From Fibrobacter sp. (GTDB lineage: Bacteria > Fibrobacterota > Fibrobacteria > Fibrobacterales > Fibrobacteraceae): 64,000 bases of DNA. Both the position numbers and the translations under genes were made by a program. The notes below the pieces were generated by a model, which saw only the letters and a program-made list of their open reading frames with translations, was not told the origin of the DNA and made no database searches. The stretch spans positions 50,891 through 114,890 of the forward strand of contig JAKSIB010000010.1 in NCBI GenBank assembly GCA_024399065.1, written 5' to 3'. Below, piece after piece: positions 8,637 through 16,637 of this stretch; within the stretch, counting starts at the first letter, position 1, and each line of letters opens with the position of its first letter.

Positions 8637-10127
8637 ATGTCCAAGAATACCAAGACCGTTAAGGCTGCAGCTAAGGCTAGCAAGACCGTTCCCGCCGCAA
8701 AGGCTGAAAAGAAATCCGCCGGCAAGTCCGGTACCCAGACCAACATGTGGACCGGCCGTTTCGCTAGCGGTATGGCTCAGTCCATGGTGGACCTCTCCTT
8801 CAGCCTTCACTTCGACTCTGAACTCATCGAAGAAGATATCGAAGGCAGCATCGGTCACGGCAAGGGCCTGGTAGAATCCGGCGTCTTGACCAAGGCAGAA
8901 TACAAGAAGATTTGCGACGGTCTCAAGACCATTCTCGACGATTACCATGCAGGCAAGAACCTGTGGCAGCCTTCCGACGAAGACATCCACATGGCCGTAG
9001 AACGCGTGCTTACCGAACGCATCGGCGCTTTGGGCAAGAAGATCCACACAGGCCGTAGCCGCAATGACCAGGTCTGCACCGACTTCAAGCTTTACATGCG
9101 TCACCGCGCAGCAGAAATCCGCGCTCTTGAAATTGAATTGATGGAAGTGGTCCTGGACCTTTCCAAGAAGTACTTCGGCAAGCTGATGCCGGGCTACACC
9201 CACCTGCAGCAGGCACAGCCCATCTACTTCAGCCACTACCTCATGAGCATGTTCTTCGCAGTGAGCCGCGACGTGAAGCGTCTGGACAACTTCCTGGAAC
9301 TCCACTCTCAGCTGCCTCTTGGTAGCGGCGCTATGGCTGGTTCTGCATTCCCCTACCAGCGCGCCCTGGTTGCTGCAGAACTCGGCTTCAAGGACGTGAG
9401 CCCCAACTCCATCGACGCCGTGAGCCACCGCGACATGATGCTGGAATTCAACGCCGACCTCGCCATCATCGCAAACACCATGAGCCGTTACGCCGAAGAT
9501 TTCGTGAACTGGAGCACCAGCGAATTCGGATTCCTCACCTTGCACGATGCCTTCAGCAGCGGTTCCTCCATGATGCCCCAGAAGAAGAACCCGGACTCCA
9601 TGGAACTCATCCGCGGCAAGTCTGGCCGTATGCTGGGTAACTTCAGCGCTATGTACACTTTGGTGAAGGGCGCTCCCCTCTCCTACAGCCGCGACCTGCA
9701 GGAAGACAAGGAACCGGTATTCGACAGCGTTCACAACGTGAAGGTCATCCTCCGCGTCATGAAGGAAGCTCTGGAAACTGCACGTTTCAACTTTGACAAG
9801 ATGGAAGCAAAGATGTTGCCGGCCCTGTTGGCAACTGACCTGGCCGACCTTCTGGTGGAAGCTGGCGTTCCCTTCCGCGATGCTCACCACGTTGTGGGTA
9901 GCCTGGTTGGCGAAGCCGCTCGCAGCGGTAAGGAATTCACCGACCTGTCCGACGAAGCTTGGGCAGCCGCCGGCGTTCCCGATGTGCAGAAGATGAAGAA
10001 GACCCTGACTTTCGAATACAGCGTTGGTCGCCGTAACATCGAAGGCGGTACCGGTCCTAAGTCTGTAAAGCAACAGTTCGGTAAGGCCGAAGCTCTCTTG
10101 AAAAAGTTCAAGGTCGTTAAGAAGTAA
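8637..10127 (+). CDS. argH: Argininosuccinate lyase
   Basis: The 496-residue protein matches argininosuccinate lyase, which splits argininosuccinate into arginine and fumarate. The superfamily signature GSSMMPQKKNPD is near residue 312, and the N-terminal core motif MWTGRFASG begins near residue 37. A TGAGG ribosome site precedes the ATG. The first ~35 residues are an alanine/lysine-rich extension that is absent from usual ArgH proteins (about 460 residues). No other arginine genes are adjacent, so it is a detached pathway gene. It ends before a strong hairpin terminator. Confidence 0.95.
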   Translation: MSKNTKTVKAAAKASKTVPAAKAEKKSAGKSGTQTNMWTGRFASGMAQSMVDLSFSLHFDSELIEEDIEGSIGHGKGLVESGVLTKAEYKKICDGLKTILDDYHAGKNLWQPSDEDIHMAVERVLTERIGALGKKIHTGRSRNDQVCTDFKLYMRHRAAEIRALEIELMEVVLDLSKKYFGKLMPGYTHLQQAQPIYFSHYLMSMFFAVSRDVKRLDNFLELHSQLPLGSGAMAGSAFPYQRALVAAELGFKDVSPNSIDAVSHRDMMLEFNADLAIIANTMSRYAEDFVNWSTSEFGFLTLHDAFSSGSSMMPQKKNPDSMELIRGKSGRMLGNFSAMYTLVKGAPLSYSRDLQEDKEPVFDSVHNVKVILRVMKEALETARFNFDKMEAKMLPALLATDLADLLVEAGVPFRDAHHVVGSLVGEAARSGKEFTDLSDEAWAAAGVPDVQKMKKTLTFEYSVGRRNIEGGTGPKSVKQQFGKAEALLKKFKVVKK

Positions 10128-10146
10128 CTTCTATAGAGGATGCTTA

Positions 10147-10180
10147 GATTGCCACGGCCCTTTGGGCCTCGCAATGACAT
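10147..10180. repeat. Dispersed repeat, GATTGCCACG...CGCAATGACA family, copy 1
   Basis: The ends GATTGCCACG and CGCAATGACA recur in the same orientation at 10923-10949. The ends are partly complementary, so the element can fold. This copy has a GC-rich centre and lies between argH and its terminator. Similar GTCATTGCGAG-type elements are widespread in bacteria. Confidence 0.6.
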
Positions 10181-10202
10181 TCCTCGAAATTTGAACAAAA
10201 AA

Positions 10203-10240
10203 GAAACCGCAGCCTCAAGGTTGCGGTTCTTTTTTTATTT
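10203..10240. terminator. Bidirectional terminator between argH and the motor-like operon
   Basis: Stem AACCGCA (10205-10211) with TGCGGTT (10222-10228), followed by a T-run on the plus strand and, on the minus strand, by a T-run from 10203 downward. It serves the two convergent transcription units. Confidence 0.85.
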
Positions 10241-10894
10241 CTTGTCTTGGGGTACGAGGCGTTCCACAATGCGGAACAGATCATTATAGATTTCCAGGAA
10301 GTCTTCGATCCAAATGGGGTCGCGTTCGCCCACCACATGGAAGGTTTCTTCCAAAGTGTGGCGTGCGTTATAGGGACCCACCAAGGTACCTTCGGGCTGG
10401 GTAAAGCCCCCCTGCTGGTATGCGGTTACTGCAGCCTGGCGGGCACGATAACTACGGCGGAGTCGAGCAATCAAGGCGCCACGCAAAGAAAGCAATTCTT
10501 CGTGGGCGGCAATGGCGTTACCATCCTTGACCCAGGATTCAACCACATTCAAGCGACGGAGAATGGTGTCCCTTTCTGTATTAGGAATAAGCATTCGCTT
10601 ATCAGCAAGAGTCTTCTTGATCTGTTCAGAAATTCCACCCAGGATTTGTTCATTCCAGAACACCATGGGATTTTCTGCAAAGCGGCTAGAATCGTCGGCC
10701 TTAGGCGTGTGAGTTGCAATCCAGCGATCAAGCTTATCAGCCACCATGCCAGCTTCGGGCAAACGGTCCACAGCCACATATTCGCCGGCGCGGTTCAGCA
10801 GGTTGTCCGCATAGACCATACGCCAGTGCGGCAGCTTTCCGGTCTTACGGATAGCGTCGATATTCTGGCGAAGATTTTCTAAACGTTCCTGCAT
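10235..10894 (-). CDS. Uncharacterised helical protein, last gene of the motor-like operon
   Basis: A 219-residue soluble protein with no signal peptide or membrane helix. It is rich in charged and helical segments (for example RLRRSYRARQAAVTAY near residue 138) and ends with aromatic-rich segments (HVVGERDPIWIEDFLEIYNDLF). I do not recognise a family. It is the final gene of a six-gene leftward operon with a MotA/TolQ-like and a MotB/OmpA-like protein, and its start lies 61 bases after the OmpA gene, with a dispersed repeat in the gap. By its position it could be a cytoplasmic partner of the channel's long tail; this is inference only. Confidence 0.75.
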   Translation of the reverse strand: MQERLENLRQNIDAIRKTGKLPHWRMVYADNLLNRAGEYVAVDRLPEAGMVADKLDRWIATHTPKADDSSRFAENPMVFWNEQILGGISEQIKKTLADKRMLIPNTERDTILRRLNVVESWVKDGNAIAAHEELLSLRGALIARLRRSYRARQAAVTAYQQGGFTQPEGTLVGPYNARHTLEETFHVVGERDPIWIEDFLEIYNDLFRIVERLVPQDKK

Positions 10895-10922
10895 TTTATA
10901 ACCTTCAGTTTAACTCTGCTTC

Positions 10923-10949
10923 GATTGCCACGCGTTGCTCGCAATGACA
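10923..10949. repeat. Dispersed repeat, GATTGCCACG...CGCAATGACA family, copy 2
   Basis: A shorter copy of the element at 10147-10180: the same ends with a 7-base centre. It sits inside the six-gene operon, in the untranslated gap between the OmpA-type gene and the last gene. Confidence 0.6.
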
Positions 10950-10955
10950 GCCCTA

Positions 10956-11591
10956 CTATTTCTTGTCCTTCATCTGGAGCGGGGTCACACCGATTTCCAC
11001 GCGACGGTTCAAACGACGGTGTTCTTCGCTGTCGTTGGGATACTTGGGCTGATGTTCGCCAAAACCAGCAGCAAAAAGACGTTCCGGCGGGAAACCTTCC
11101 TTGATCAAGGTCTTCACCACGTTCACTGCACGTTCCGTAGAAAGGTTCCAGTTGGTATATGTCTTGGACTTCACCGGAGTATCATCGGTAAAGCCACTGA
11201 CCATGATTACGTCGGTAGAATCCAAGGCTTCAAGCAAGCCCTTGCTGATGCCCCTGATAACACCGACGCCTTCGGGAGTCAAGTCGGCTCCGTTAATGGG
11301 GAAAAGGAAACTTGCCTGGATCTGGATCTTGCCATCTTCCAAGGCAATAAGGCCTGCTTCGATGGAAGTCTGCAAGCTCTTGGAGAGAAGGGCGTTTCGC
11401 TCTGCGGCAATCTTGCGCATTTCTTCCTGACAGCTCAGCACTTCTTCTTCGGTACGGGTAAGGTCTTCGGCCTTCTGTTCCTTGAGGGTAGCCATGGCGA
11501 CAAACGCCAAGATGAACAATGACACCAATGCGATGCCAAGGTCCGTGTAGGCCATCCAAGGATTGTTGTTTTCGTCCTTGCGGAACCGCAT
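10956..11591 (-). CDS. MotB/OmpA-like stator partner with one membrane helix
   Basis: The 211-residue protein has a short cytoplasmic N-terminus, one membrane helix (about residues 14-36) and a C-terminal OmpA/MotB peptidoglycan-binding domain. An aspartate at residue 17 sits at the start of the helix (AYTDLGIALVSLF), the position of the ion-carrying Asp of MotB. The OmpA core is visible in NWNLSTERAVNVV, FAAGFGEHQP and LNRRVEIGV. This is the layout of MotB, ZorB and related stator subunits that anchor an ion-driven channel to the wall. It starts 3 bases after the MotA/TolQ-like gene, with its GGAGGG ribosome site inside that gene's end, so the two are coupled. Confidence 0.85.
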   Translation of the reverse strand: MRFRKDENNNPWMAYTDLGIALVSLFILAFVAMATLKEQKAEDLTRTEEEVLSCQEEMRKIAAERNALLSKSLQTSIEAGLIALEDGKIQIQASFLFPINGADLTPEGVGVIRGISKGLLEALDSTDVIMVSGFTDDTPVKSKTYTNWNLSTERAVNVVKTLIKEGFPPERLFAAGFGEHQPKYPNDSEEHRRLNRRVEIGVTPLQMKDKK

Positions 11592-11594
11592 GGA

Positions 11595-13409
11595 TTATCC
11601 CTCCACCTTGTCTGCGGATGCGGCCGGAGCCATGGCGGTACCGCGCTGAGTCTGTTCCAGGACTTCCAGGAGGATTTCCTGGGTCTTGACGGCGTTTTCC
11701 ATAAGCACTTCGCTGGCGCGTTCGTGGAAGGCTTCCAGAGACTGGTTGAGGTGTTCCACAAAGTTTTCTTCTTCTTCGTGTTCAGCAGTATCGCCGCTGA
11801 GCTTTTCAAGAATGGTTTCCAGACCGGCGCGAAGCATTTCAAGGTTGGCGCTAAGTTCGGACTGGTTCACGCGCATAAGTTCTGCGGTTTCCACGATGTT
11901 TCCGCCAAGAGCGTCGGTAGCTTCCTTTTCCTTGACCACGCGGTTGTCGATGCTTTCAGTGAGAGCCTTCTGGGCTTCAAGCAGCACCGCGGATGTTTCG
12001 GAAAGTTTCTGGAAAGCTGCCAGAATATCGTTGGAAAGAGTTCCAAGCTTTTCGGACACGGAAGCAGAAAGTTCTGCAGAACCGGCCTGAGCCTTTTCTG
12101 CAACCTGAAGGGCAACGTTCTTGAGAGTTTCCAGACCTTCGCGCTGGGCATCCACATTGGCAGTAGTCTTTTCTTCAAGACGCTGCATGAATTCGTTCCA
12201 CTGAACGTTGGACTGCTTGACCTGATCGGCAACGGAAGCGCCGATGGTTTCAGTAGTGCCGGACATTGCTGCAGCGGAAGCAGATGCAACACCATCAAGG
12301 CCAGCCTTCACATCGGAAGCAACCTTAGCCAAGGCATTTTCCACATTGCCGGAAACGCCCTGCAGGCCTTCCTTCACGCCACCAGCGATATCGCCGAGGC
12401 CAGCGTTCAAAGCAGAAGACAAACCGTTCAGCTTGTCGTCCAGCTTTGCCGGGATGGATTCCACAGAAGTGGACAAAGCCTTCACGCTCTGTTCCATAGG
12501 AGCAAAGGCGCCATTAAGAGAAGAACTGACGGAATCGCCAAGATTCTGGACAGCACCGTTCATGCCGCTCACCACAGTTGCGAGAGAATCGCTGAAGGAC
12601 TTTGTGGTATTGGACATTTCAGCAGAAATCTTTGCAGTAGCAGAAGTGAGTTCCTCGCCCACCATTGCCACTACGCCGCTGAGGCCCTCCTGCACAGCGG
12701 AAGCAACCTTTGCCAAGTTTTCTTCGACGGAATCAAAGAGGCGGCCAAGTTCATCCTTGCTCTGTTCCACTTCATCGTCAGAACCCTGGAGGTTCAAGGT
12801 CAATGCATCAAGGCGAGCCATGAAACCGTTAAGGCTTGCGTTCAGCAAAGTACGGCTAGCATTCAAAATCAAGGCAGCGAACAAACCGCAAAGAGATGTT
12901 CCGAAGATTCCCTTCATACCCTGGAAGAGAAGTTGGATGGTATCCAAGGTTCCCTGGGTGGTAGAATTGTCGATGGCGCCACCGGCTGTAGCAACGGAGT
13001 ACATCAAGCCGAAGAAGGTTCCCATGAGGCCCAGAAGAATCACGGTGCTACCGGCGCTGCGGGGAACGGAGATTCCCACGTTGCTGTTCAACACTTCGTA
13101 AGCGATGGGAGAATCCAGGCGGATCTTCTTGGAAACCAGCTGGCGGGCAAGAGCGATACGCTTTGCAACCACACCGTCACCAGACACGCTAAAGGAACCG
13201 CGGCTTTCGCAAGCATCAAGGACTTCCGTTTCAGCGGAGATCTGCTTCAACTTCTTGAGAGCCACCACCTGTTCAATCAAGAACACAGCGAAGATGGCGC
13301 ACAGAATCACCCAGCCGAAAAGCGGAGCACCAAAGTAGCAAGCTCCGGCTACGAGAACCGCAAAGCCTGCGATGGTGAGCAACAAAGTGGTCGTGAAAGC
13401 ATTTTTCAT
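11595..13409 (-). CDS. MotA/TolQ/ExbB-like channel with very long helical tail
   Basis: A 604-residue protein. Two membrane helices lie near residues 6-46 and two more near residues 117-140 and 165-188. The last two carry the MotA/TolQ/ExbB signatures GLMGTFFGLMYS and GTSLCGLFAALI. The remaining ~400 residues (from about 200) contain no membrane segment and are a continuous alanine/serine/valine-rich helical tail with repeated VxxGLxGVxxxV units, predicted to be a coiled coil or long bundle in the cytoplasm. TolQ and ExbB are about 230 residues, so the tail is the unusual part. The same design is known in ZorA of Zorya defence systems. Its MotB-like partner is the next gene. Confidence 0.85.
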   Translation of the reverse strand: MKNAFTTTLLLTIAGFAVLVAGACYFGAPLFGWVILCAIFAVFLIEQVVALKKLKQISAETEVLDACESRGSFSVSGDGVVAKRIALARQLVSKKIRLDSPIAYEVLNSNVGISVPRSAGSTVILLGLMGTFFGLMYSVATAGGAIDNSTTQGTLDTIQLLFQGMKGIFGTSLCGLFAALILNASRTLLNASLNGFMARLDALTLNLQGSDDEVEQSKDELGRLFDSVEENLAKVASAVQEGLSGVVAMVGEELTSATAKISAEMSNTTKSFSDSLATVVSGMNGAVQNLGDSVSSSLNGAFAPMEQSVKALSTSVESIPAKLDDKLNGLSSALNAGLGDIAGGVKEGLQGVSGNVENALAKVASDVKAGLDGVASASAAAMSGTTETIGASVADQVKQSNVQWNEFMQRLEEKTTANVDAQREGLETLKNVALQVAEKAQAGSAELSASVSEKLGTLSNDILAAFQKLSETSAVLLEAQKALTESIDNRVVKEKEATDALGGNIVETAELMRVNQSELSANLEMLRAGLETILEKLSGDTAEHEEEENFVEHLNQSLEAFHERASEVLMENAVKTQEILLEVLEQTQRGTAMAPAASADKVEG

Positions 13410-13426
13410 TTTATACCTGTTTTATT

Positions 13427-14335
13427 TTAGGCCTTATGGTCGGCCGTGGTTTCAAACAAATTCAACTGACCGCGAGAGAACCCGCGGAGGAACAAAGCCC
13501 ACTTGCTCTGGTACCATTCAATAATCTGGATGGTAAGACCGCGGGCATAATCACAAAAATCATCTGTAAAGGCCAGGAAGCCGTTTTCGTAAGCGTAGTG
13601 GGGATTCCAGAAACGGCCTACATTGCGTGCGCAGCTAGCAGCGGAGCTGTAGTAGCGGGGCGGATTCTTGGAAGCAAAGGCGGCGGCAAAGCGCTTCTTA
13701 GCCAGAACATTCAAGGAGCTACGGAGAGACACGATCATAGCGTTCTCCTTGTCGCGCAAGGATGCTTCCAAACTGGGGAGCAACTTGGACACGGCGTCCA
13801 CTGCACTTTCAGAGTGCCAATACTTGCAAAGCTTTTCCTGCAACTGCATCACGCGGCCGTGCATTCTCACAAACAGCGGTTCAGCATCGCTGACCAGCAA
13901 ATGGATAGTTGCAGAATAGAAGGCGTTAATGTCCTGCTTGTTGTTCTTCACGTTGAGAAGCCAACCCTTTTCCTCGTCGTGCTGCATGAACTCGCCACTT
14001 TCCAGGAGCAGGCGCATCACTTCTTCTGTAGAGAAACGCTGCATCCACTTGGCGCGGAATTCGTCGTACAACTTGTTGGCGTCGGCGATGATCTGAGGGA
14101 AGCTGGCGTCGGCAAGTTTCCACGCCGTTTCGCTATAGGAAATCAATTCCGAAGAGCCCACGTTCACAGAAGGGTCGTTCAACATGGCATCCAAATGTTC
14201 GTAAAGAACAATGGACCAGGTGACCATCATGGACTGGGACAAATTCGCAACCATGGACGACCTGTTAGGGCGCACCGAGAGACGGACACTGTTGCCCGTC
14301 ATCTTACGAATGGATCTGCGAAAATTCTCTTGCAC
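13427..14335 (-). CDS. Uncharacterised protein of the motor-like operon
   Basis: The frame opens at a TTG at 14338, but the GTG at 14335 has a better spaced AAGAGG site (5 bases) and is chosen, giving 302 residues. There is no signal peptide or clear membrane helix. The sequence is largely helical, with a basic N-terminus (RRSIRKMTGNSVRLSVRPNR) and an aromatic-rich C-terminus (RFWNPHYAYENGFLAF). I recognise no family. It lies 17 bases before the MotA/TolQ-like gene and 9 bases after the beta-helix gene, so it is part of the same transcript and probably a cytoplasmic or membrane-associated partner of the channel. Confidence 0.75.
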   Translation of the reverse strand: MQENFRRSIRKMTGNSVRLSVRPNRSSMVANLSQSMMVTWSIVLYEHLDAMLNDPSVNVGSSELISYSETAWKLADASFPQIIADANKLYDEFRAKWMQRFSTEEVMRLLLESGEFMQHDEEKGWLLNVKNNKQDINAFYSATIHLLVSDAEPLFVRMHGRVMQLQEKLCKYWHSESAVDAVSKLLPSLEASLRDKENAMIVSLRSSLNVLAKKRFAAAFASKNPPRYYSSAASCARNVGRFWNPHYAYENGFLAFTDDFCDYARGLTIQIIEWYQSKWALFLRGFSRGQLNLFETTADHKA

Positions 14336-14344
14336 CAAAACCTC

Positions 14345-15064
14345 TTAGAAACCAGTTTCGATACGCTGCCACACGTTACGTGTCACGCGCTTACCGCTCT
14401 TGGCCATGTCTTCAGATTCCTTACGGACGTCTGCTTCAAGATTATTCTTAATCAAACTCTGGTCACCATCGAACTTGCCACCGGCTTCCAGATACAGGCC
14501 GTAAACGTTATTGGACATTTTCGTTTCAGAAGAAAGAACATGGCCAGCACGAATAGAAAGGGCAAAGCGGTTGCGCACGAATTCGCAACGGGACAAGAAA
14601 ATTTCAGGAACGTCGTCCACCCAAAGTCCGTAGTAGTTGTTCACGAACTTCACGTTTTCGAAAATACCCTTGGAACGGAAAACTGTATTGCGGAAAGCGT
14701 TTTCCACCACCAGGTGCTTGATTTCAAACGGACGGTTGGAAGAAACAAAATGCAGGCCATTCCAGCTGCCACTGGAATCTGCGCTGCGGAAAACCACAGG
14801 TTTCGCTTCAGAGCCGGAAATCTTGACCGTGCCACGGAGCATAAGCTTGGCGTATTCGCCCATCAGCACCGTAACACCAGGTTCAACCACCAAGGTATCA
14901 TTTGCAGAGAAGACCATACCCTGTTCCAGGATGTACGGACTATCTGCTTCGACAAGTTTGACCTTGCCATTTTCGATTGCCGGGAAAGGCAACTCACCAG
15001 CCACTGCGGAACCTGCAGCGACCAGGGCGGCCATGGCAATGATGCTACGAATTTTAGCGATCAT
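14345..15064 (-). CDS. Exported right-handed beta-helix protein
   Basis: The 239-residue product has a signal peptide (about residues 1-23, ending AVAGE) and then repeated short strands with the spacing of a right-handed parallel beta-helix: VEPGVTVLMGEYAKLMLRG, FENVKFVNNYYGLWV, FLSRCEFVRNRFALSI, MSNNVYGLYL. The N/V-rich rungs match the periplasmic copper-binding/NosD-like helix families. The ATG overlaps the stop of the upstream lipoprotein gene by one base. It would sit in the periplasm or at the cell surface, on the other side of the membrane from the channel's tail. No enzymatic residues are apparent. Confidence 0.75.
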   Translation of the reverse strand: MIAKIRSIIAMAALVAAGSAVAGELPFPAIENGKVKLVEADSPYILEQGMVFSANDTLVVEPGVTVLMGEYAKLMLRGTVKISGSEAKPVVFRSADSSGSWNGLHFVSSNRPFEIKHLVVENAFRNTVFRSKGIFENVKFVNNYYGLWVDDVPEIFLSRCEFVRNRFALSIRAGHVLSSETKMSNNVYGLYLEAGGKFDGDQSLIKNNLEADVRKESEDMAKSGKRVTRNVWQRIETGF

Positions 15065-15891
15065 TAAATTTCACCTTTCAACTTGATCTTCTGGATTACG
15101 TGCATGTCGGGAATGACGTTGTCAGCAACCAGGTCATTAACACTCAGGTCGCCGGTAATTTCCATAGAGACATTGGAAATCACACCGTGAGTCATGTCGA
15201 ACAAGATGGTACCGGTACCAACGATGAAGCCCTTGCTTTCCATGCGAAGGTCGGAAGAGGTGTCGCCAGCTTCCTTGTACTTGATGTTCATGCCGATCTT
15301 TGCCATCTGCACGCCATCGTGTGCGTACTGGTCCTGCAGGGTGAAGGACTTGTAGACCACAGTGTTACCACCGTTGCCCGGAATTTCGACAGAACGTTCC
15401 CAGGTTTCACCCAAGGCAACGCCCTTACCCGGAAGGATGGGCTGGATTTTCAAGAAGAGGCGGACCAAGTCCAGGGCCTCGGTACCCAGCATGACGGAAT
15501 CTTCCATCACCGGATCGCTGACCACACCGTCCTTAGCCATCTTGAACTGGAAATGTTCAGTGGACATGTAGCGTTCCATGCTGCGGAATTCTTCCACAGA
15601 GCGCTTGTCGGACTTGTAGTCCACGGAGTCAATCTTCATTTCGAACTTGGCGGTGCCATTGTCGTATGCGGTCAGCAAATTATTGGTGGCACGCACAAAA
15701 AGACGAGTATTCATTGCTTCGGGAGTTCCGGACACGGTATCCATCGGCAAAATGGCATTCATGGAAGATTCGAGGGAATAGGTCTGGGAAGGAACGTTCT
15801 GGGTATTGAAAGAGAGAACGTAATCATTTCCTTCGCAGGCACACAAAACTAAAAGAGCAGCAGAGCTGGCGCAAAATTTAAAGAAATTCAT
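15064..15891 (-). CDS. Lipoprotein heading the motor-like operon
   Basis: The start is set at the ATG at 15891. The open frame extends to 15960 but that part lies in the terminator of the tadA gene. The 275-residue product has a signal peptide with lipobox LVLCAC, then a beta-rich mature domain with repeated D/S-T-V-S segments (MKIDSVDYKS, GETWERSVEIPG). It resembles in style the uncharacterised DUF6263-like lipoproteins, but I am not certain. It is the first gene of the six-gene operon and is coupled to the beta-helix gene by a TAATG overlap. Confidence 0.72.
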   Translation of the reverse strand: MNFFKFCASSAALLVLCACEGNDYVLSFNTQNVPSQTYSLESSMNAILPMDTVSGTPEAMNTRLFVRATNNLLTAYDNGTAKFEMKIDSVDYKSDKRSVEEFRSMERYMSTEHFQFKMAKDGVVSDPVMEDSVMLGTEALDLVRLFLKIQPILPGKGVALGETWERSVEIPGNGGNTVVYKSFTLQDQYAHDGVQMAKIGMNIKYKEAGDTSSDLRMESKGFIVGTGTILFDMTHGVISNVSMEITGDLSVNDLVADNVIPDMHVIQKIKLKGEI

Positions 15892-15904
15892 GGTGTGAAT
15901 AATA

Positions 15905-15945
15905 GAAAAAAGAACCCGTTGATTCAGTAAATCAAAACGGGTTTT
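15905..15945 (-). terminator. Terminator of tadA
   Basis: Stem AACCCGTT (15913-15920) with AACGGGTT (15936-15943); read on the minus strand it is followed by a T-run. It separates tadA from the six-gene operon downstream and supports the start chosen for the first gene of that operon. Confidence 0.85.
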
Positions 15946-15970
15946 GCACCATAACAGCACCTTATTTCAA

Positions 15971-16513
15971 CTAGGTCTGGGGAGGTTTTGCACCGCTATC
16001 GCCCTTTTCCAAACGCATCTGCTGGAAAAAGCGTTTCAGAAGACCAACGCATTCTTCGGCAAAGATTCCACCAGTGACAGGAACTGTCCTTCTCAAGGCG
16101 TTTCCGGTAATGACATCGATGGTGGTTCCGCAACCGCCAAAGCGGGTATCCTTGGAGCCGTAGACCACGCGATCCACACGGCTATTGAGAATAGCGCCGG
16201 CACACATGGGACAAGGTTCCAGCGTTACATACAAAGTACAACCGTCCAGACGCCAATTGTTCAAGGTGGCGGCAGCGGTACCGATGGCAAGAATTTCTGC
16301 ATGGGCGGTGGCATCCTTCAGCATTTCAATCTGGTTGTGTCCGCGGCCAATGACCACGCCGTCTTTTACGATAACGCAACCGATGGGGATTTCCTTTTCC
16401 TCAAAGGCCTTTTCTGCTTCACGAATAGCCATGCGCATAAAGCGCTGGTCCTCCTCGGCTAGGAGACGGGCAGCAATTTCCAGTTGGAATTCTTCAGAGT
16501 TAATTTCAGCCAT
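15971..16513 (-). CDS. tadA: tRNA-specific adenosine deaminase
   Basis: The 180-residue protein carries the two zinc-site motifs of the deaminase family: HAEILAIG near residue 92 and TLEPCPMCAG near residues 116-125. TadA converts adenosine 34 of tRNA-Arg(ACG) to inosine. The length and motifs fit TadA, with a 16-residue extension before the core and a short tail after it. It is transcribed alone, convergent with nothing, and ends at a good terminator. A cytidine/guanine deaminase paralogue is a less likely alternative. Confidence 0.9.
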   Translation of the reverse strand: MAEINSEEFQLEIAARLLAEEDQRFMRMAIREAEKAFEEKEIPIGCVIVKDGVVIGRGHNQIEMLKDATAHAEILAIGTAAATLNNWRLDGCTLYVTLEPCPMCAGAILNSRVDRVVYGSKDTRFGGCGTTIDVITGNALRRTVPVTGGIFAEECVGLLKRFFQQMRLEKGDSGAKPPQT

Positions 16514-16556
16514 GGGTCAAAAATACAAAAATCTTACGTACAACCAAACTTTGAAC

Positions 16557-16586
16557 CTTTTACCGAACCTGTAAAAATACTATATT
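16557..16586 (+). promoter_or_regulatory. Candidate sigma-70 promoter of the gltD-like gene
   Basis: A TATATT box at 16581-16586 has TTTACC 16 bases upstream. The predicted transcript start lies about 45 bases before the ATG at 16638, which has a CGAGG ribosome site. Confidence 0.4.
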
Positions 16587-16637
16587 GCGCCTCGCAAATT
16601 AGTTGTGTTTTACGACAAGAATCAACGAGGTAATTTT

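Noticed and set aside
8592..10073. A 493-residue minus-strand frame.
   Set aside because: It is antisense to argH.
10956..13409. A Zorya defence system.
   Set aside because: The tailed channel and its partner fit ZorA/ZorB, but no nuclease, helicase or other Zorya effector is visible in the operon or beside it; the other four products include exported proteins, which Zorya lacks.
13436..15067. A long plus-strand frame.
   Set aside because: It is antisense to two genes of the motor-like operon and has no start signals.
15892..15960. An upstream start for the lipoprotein at 15891.
   Set aside because: That stretch is the tadA terminator.
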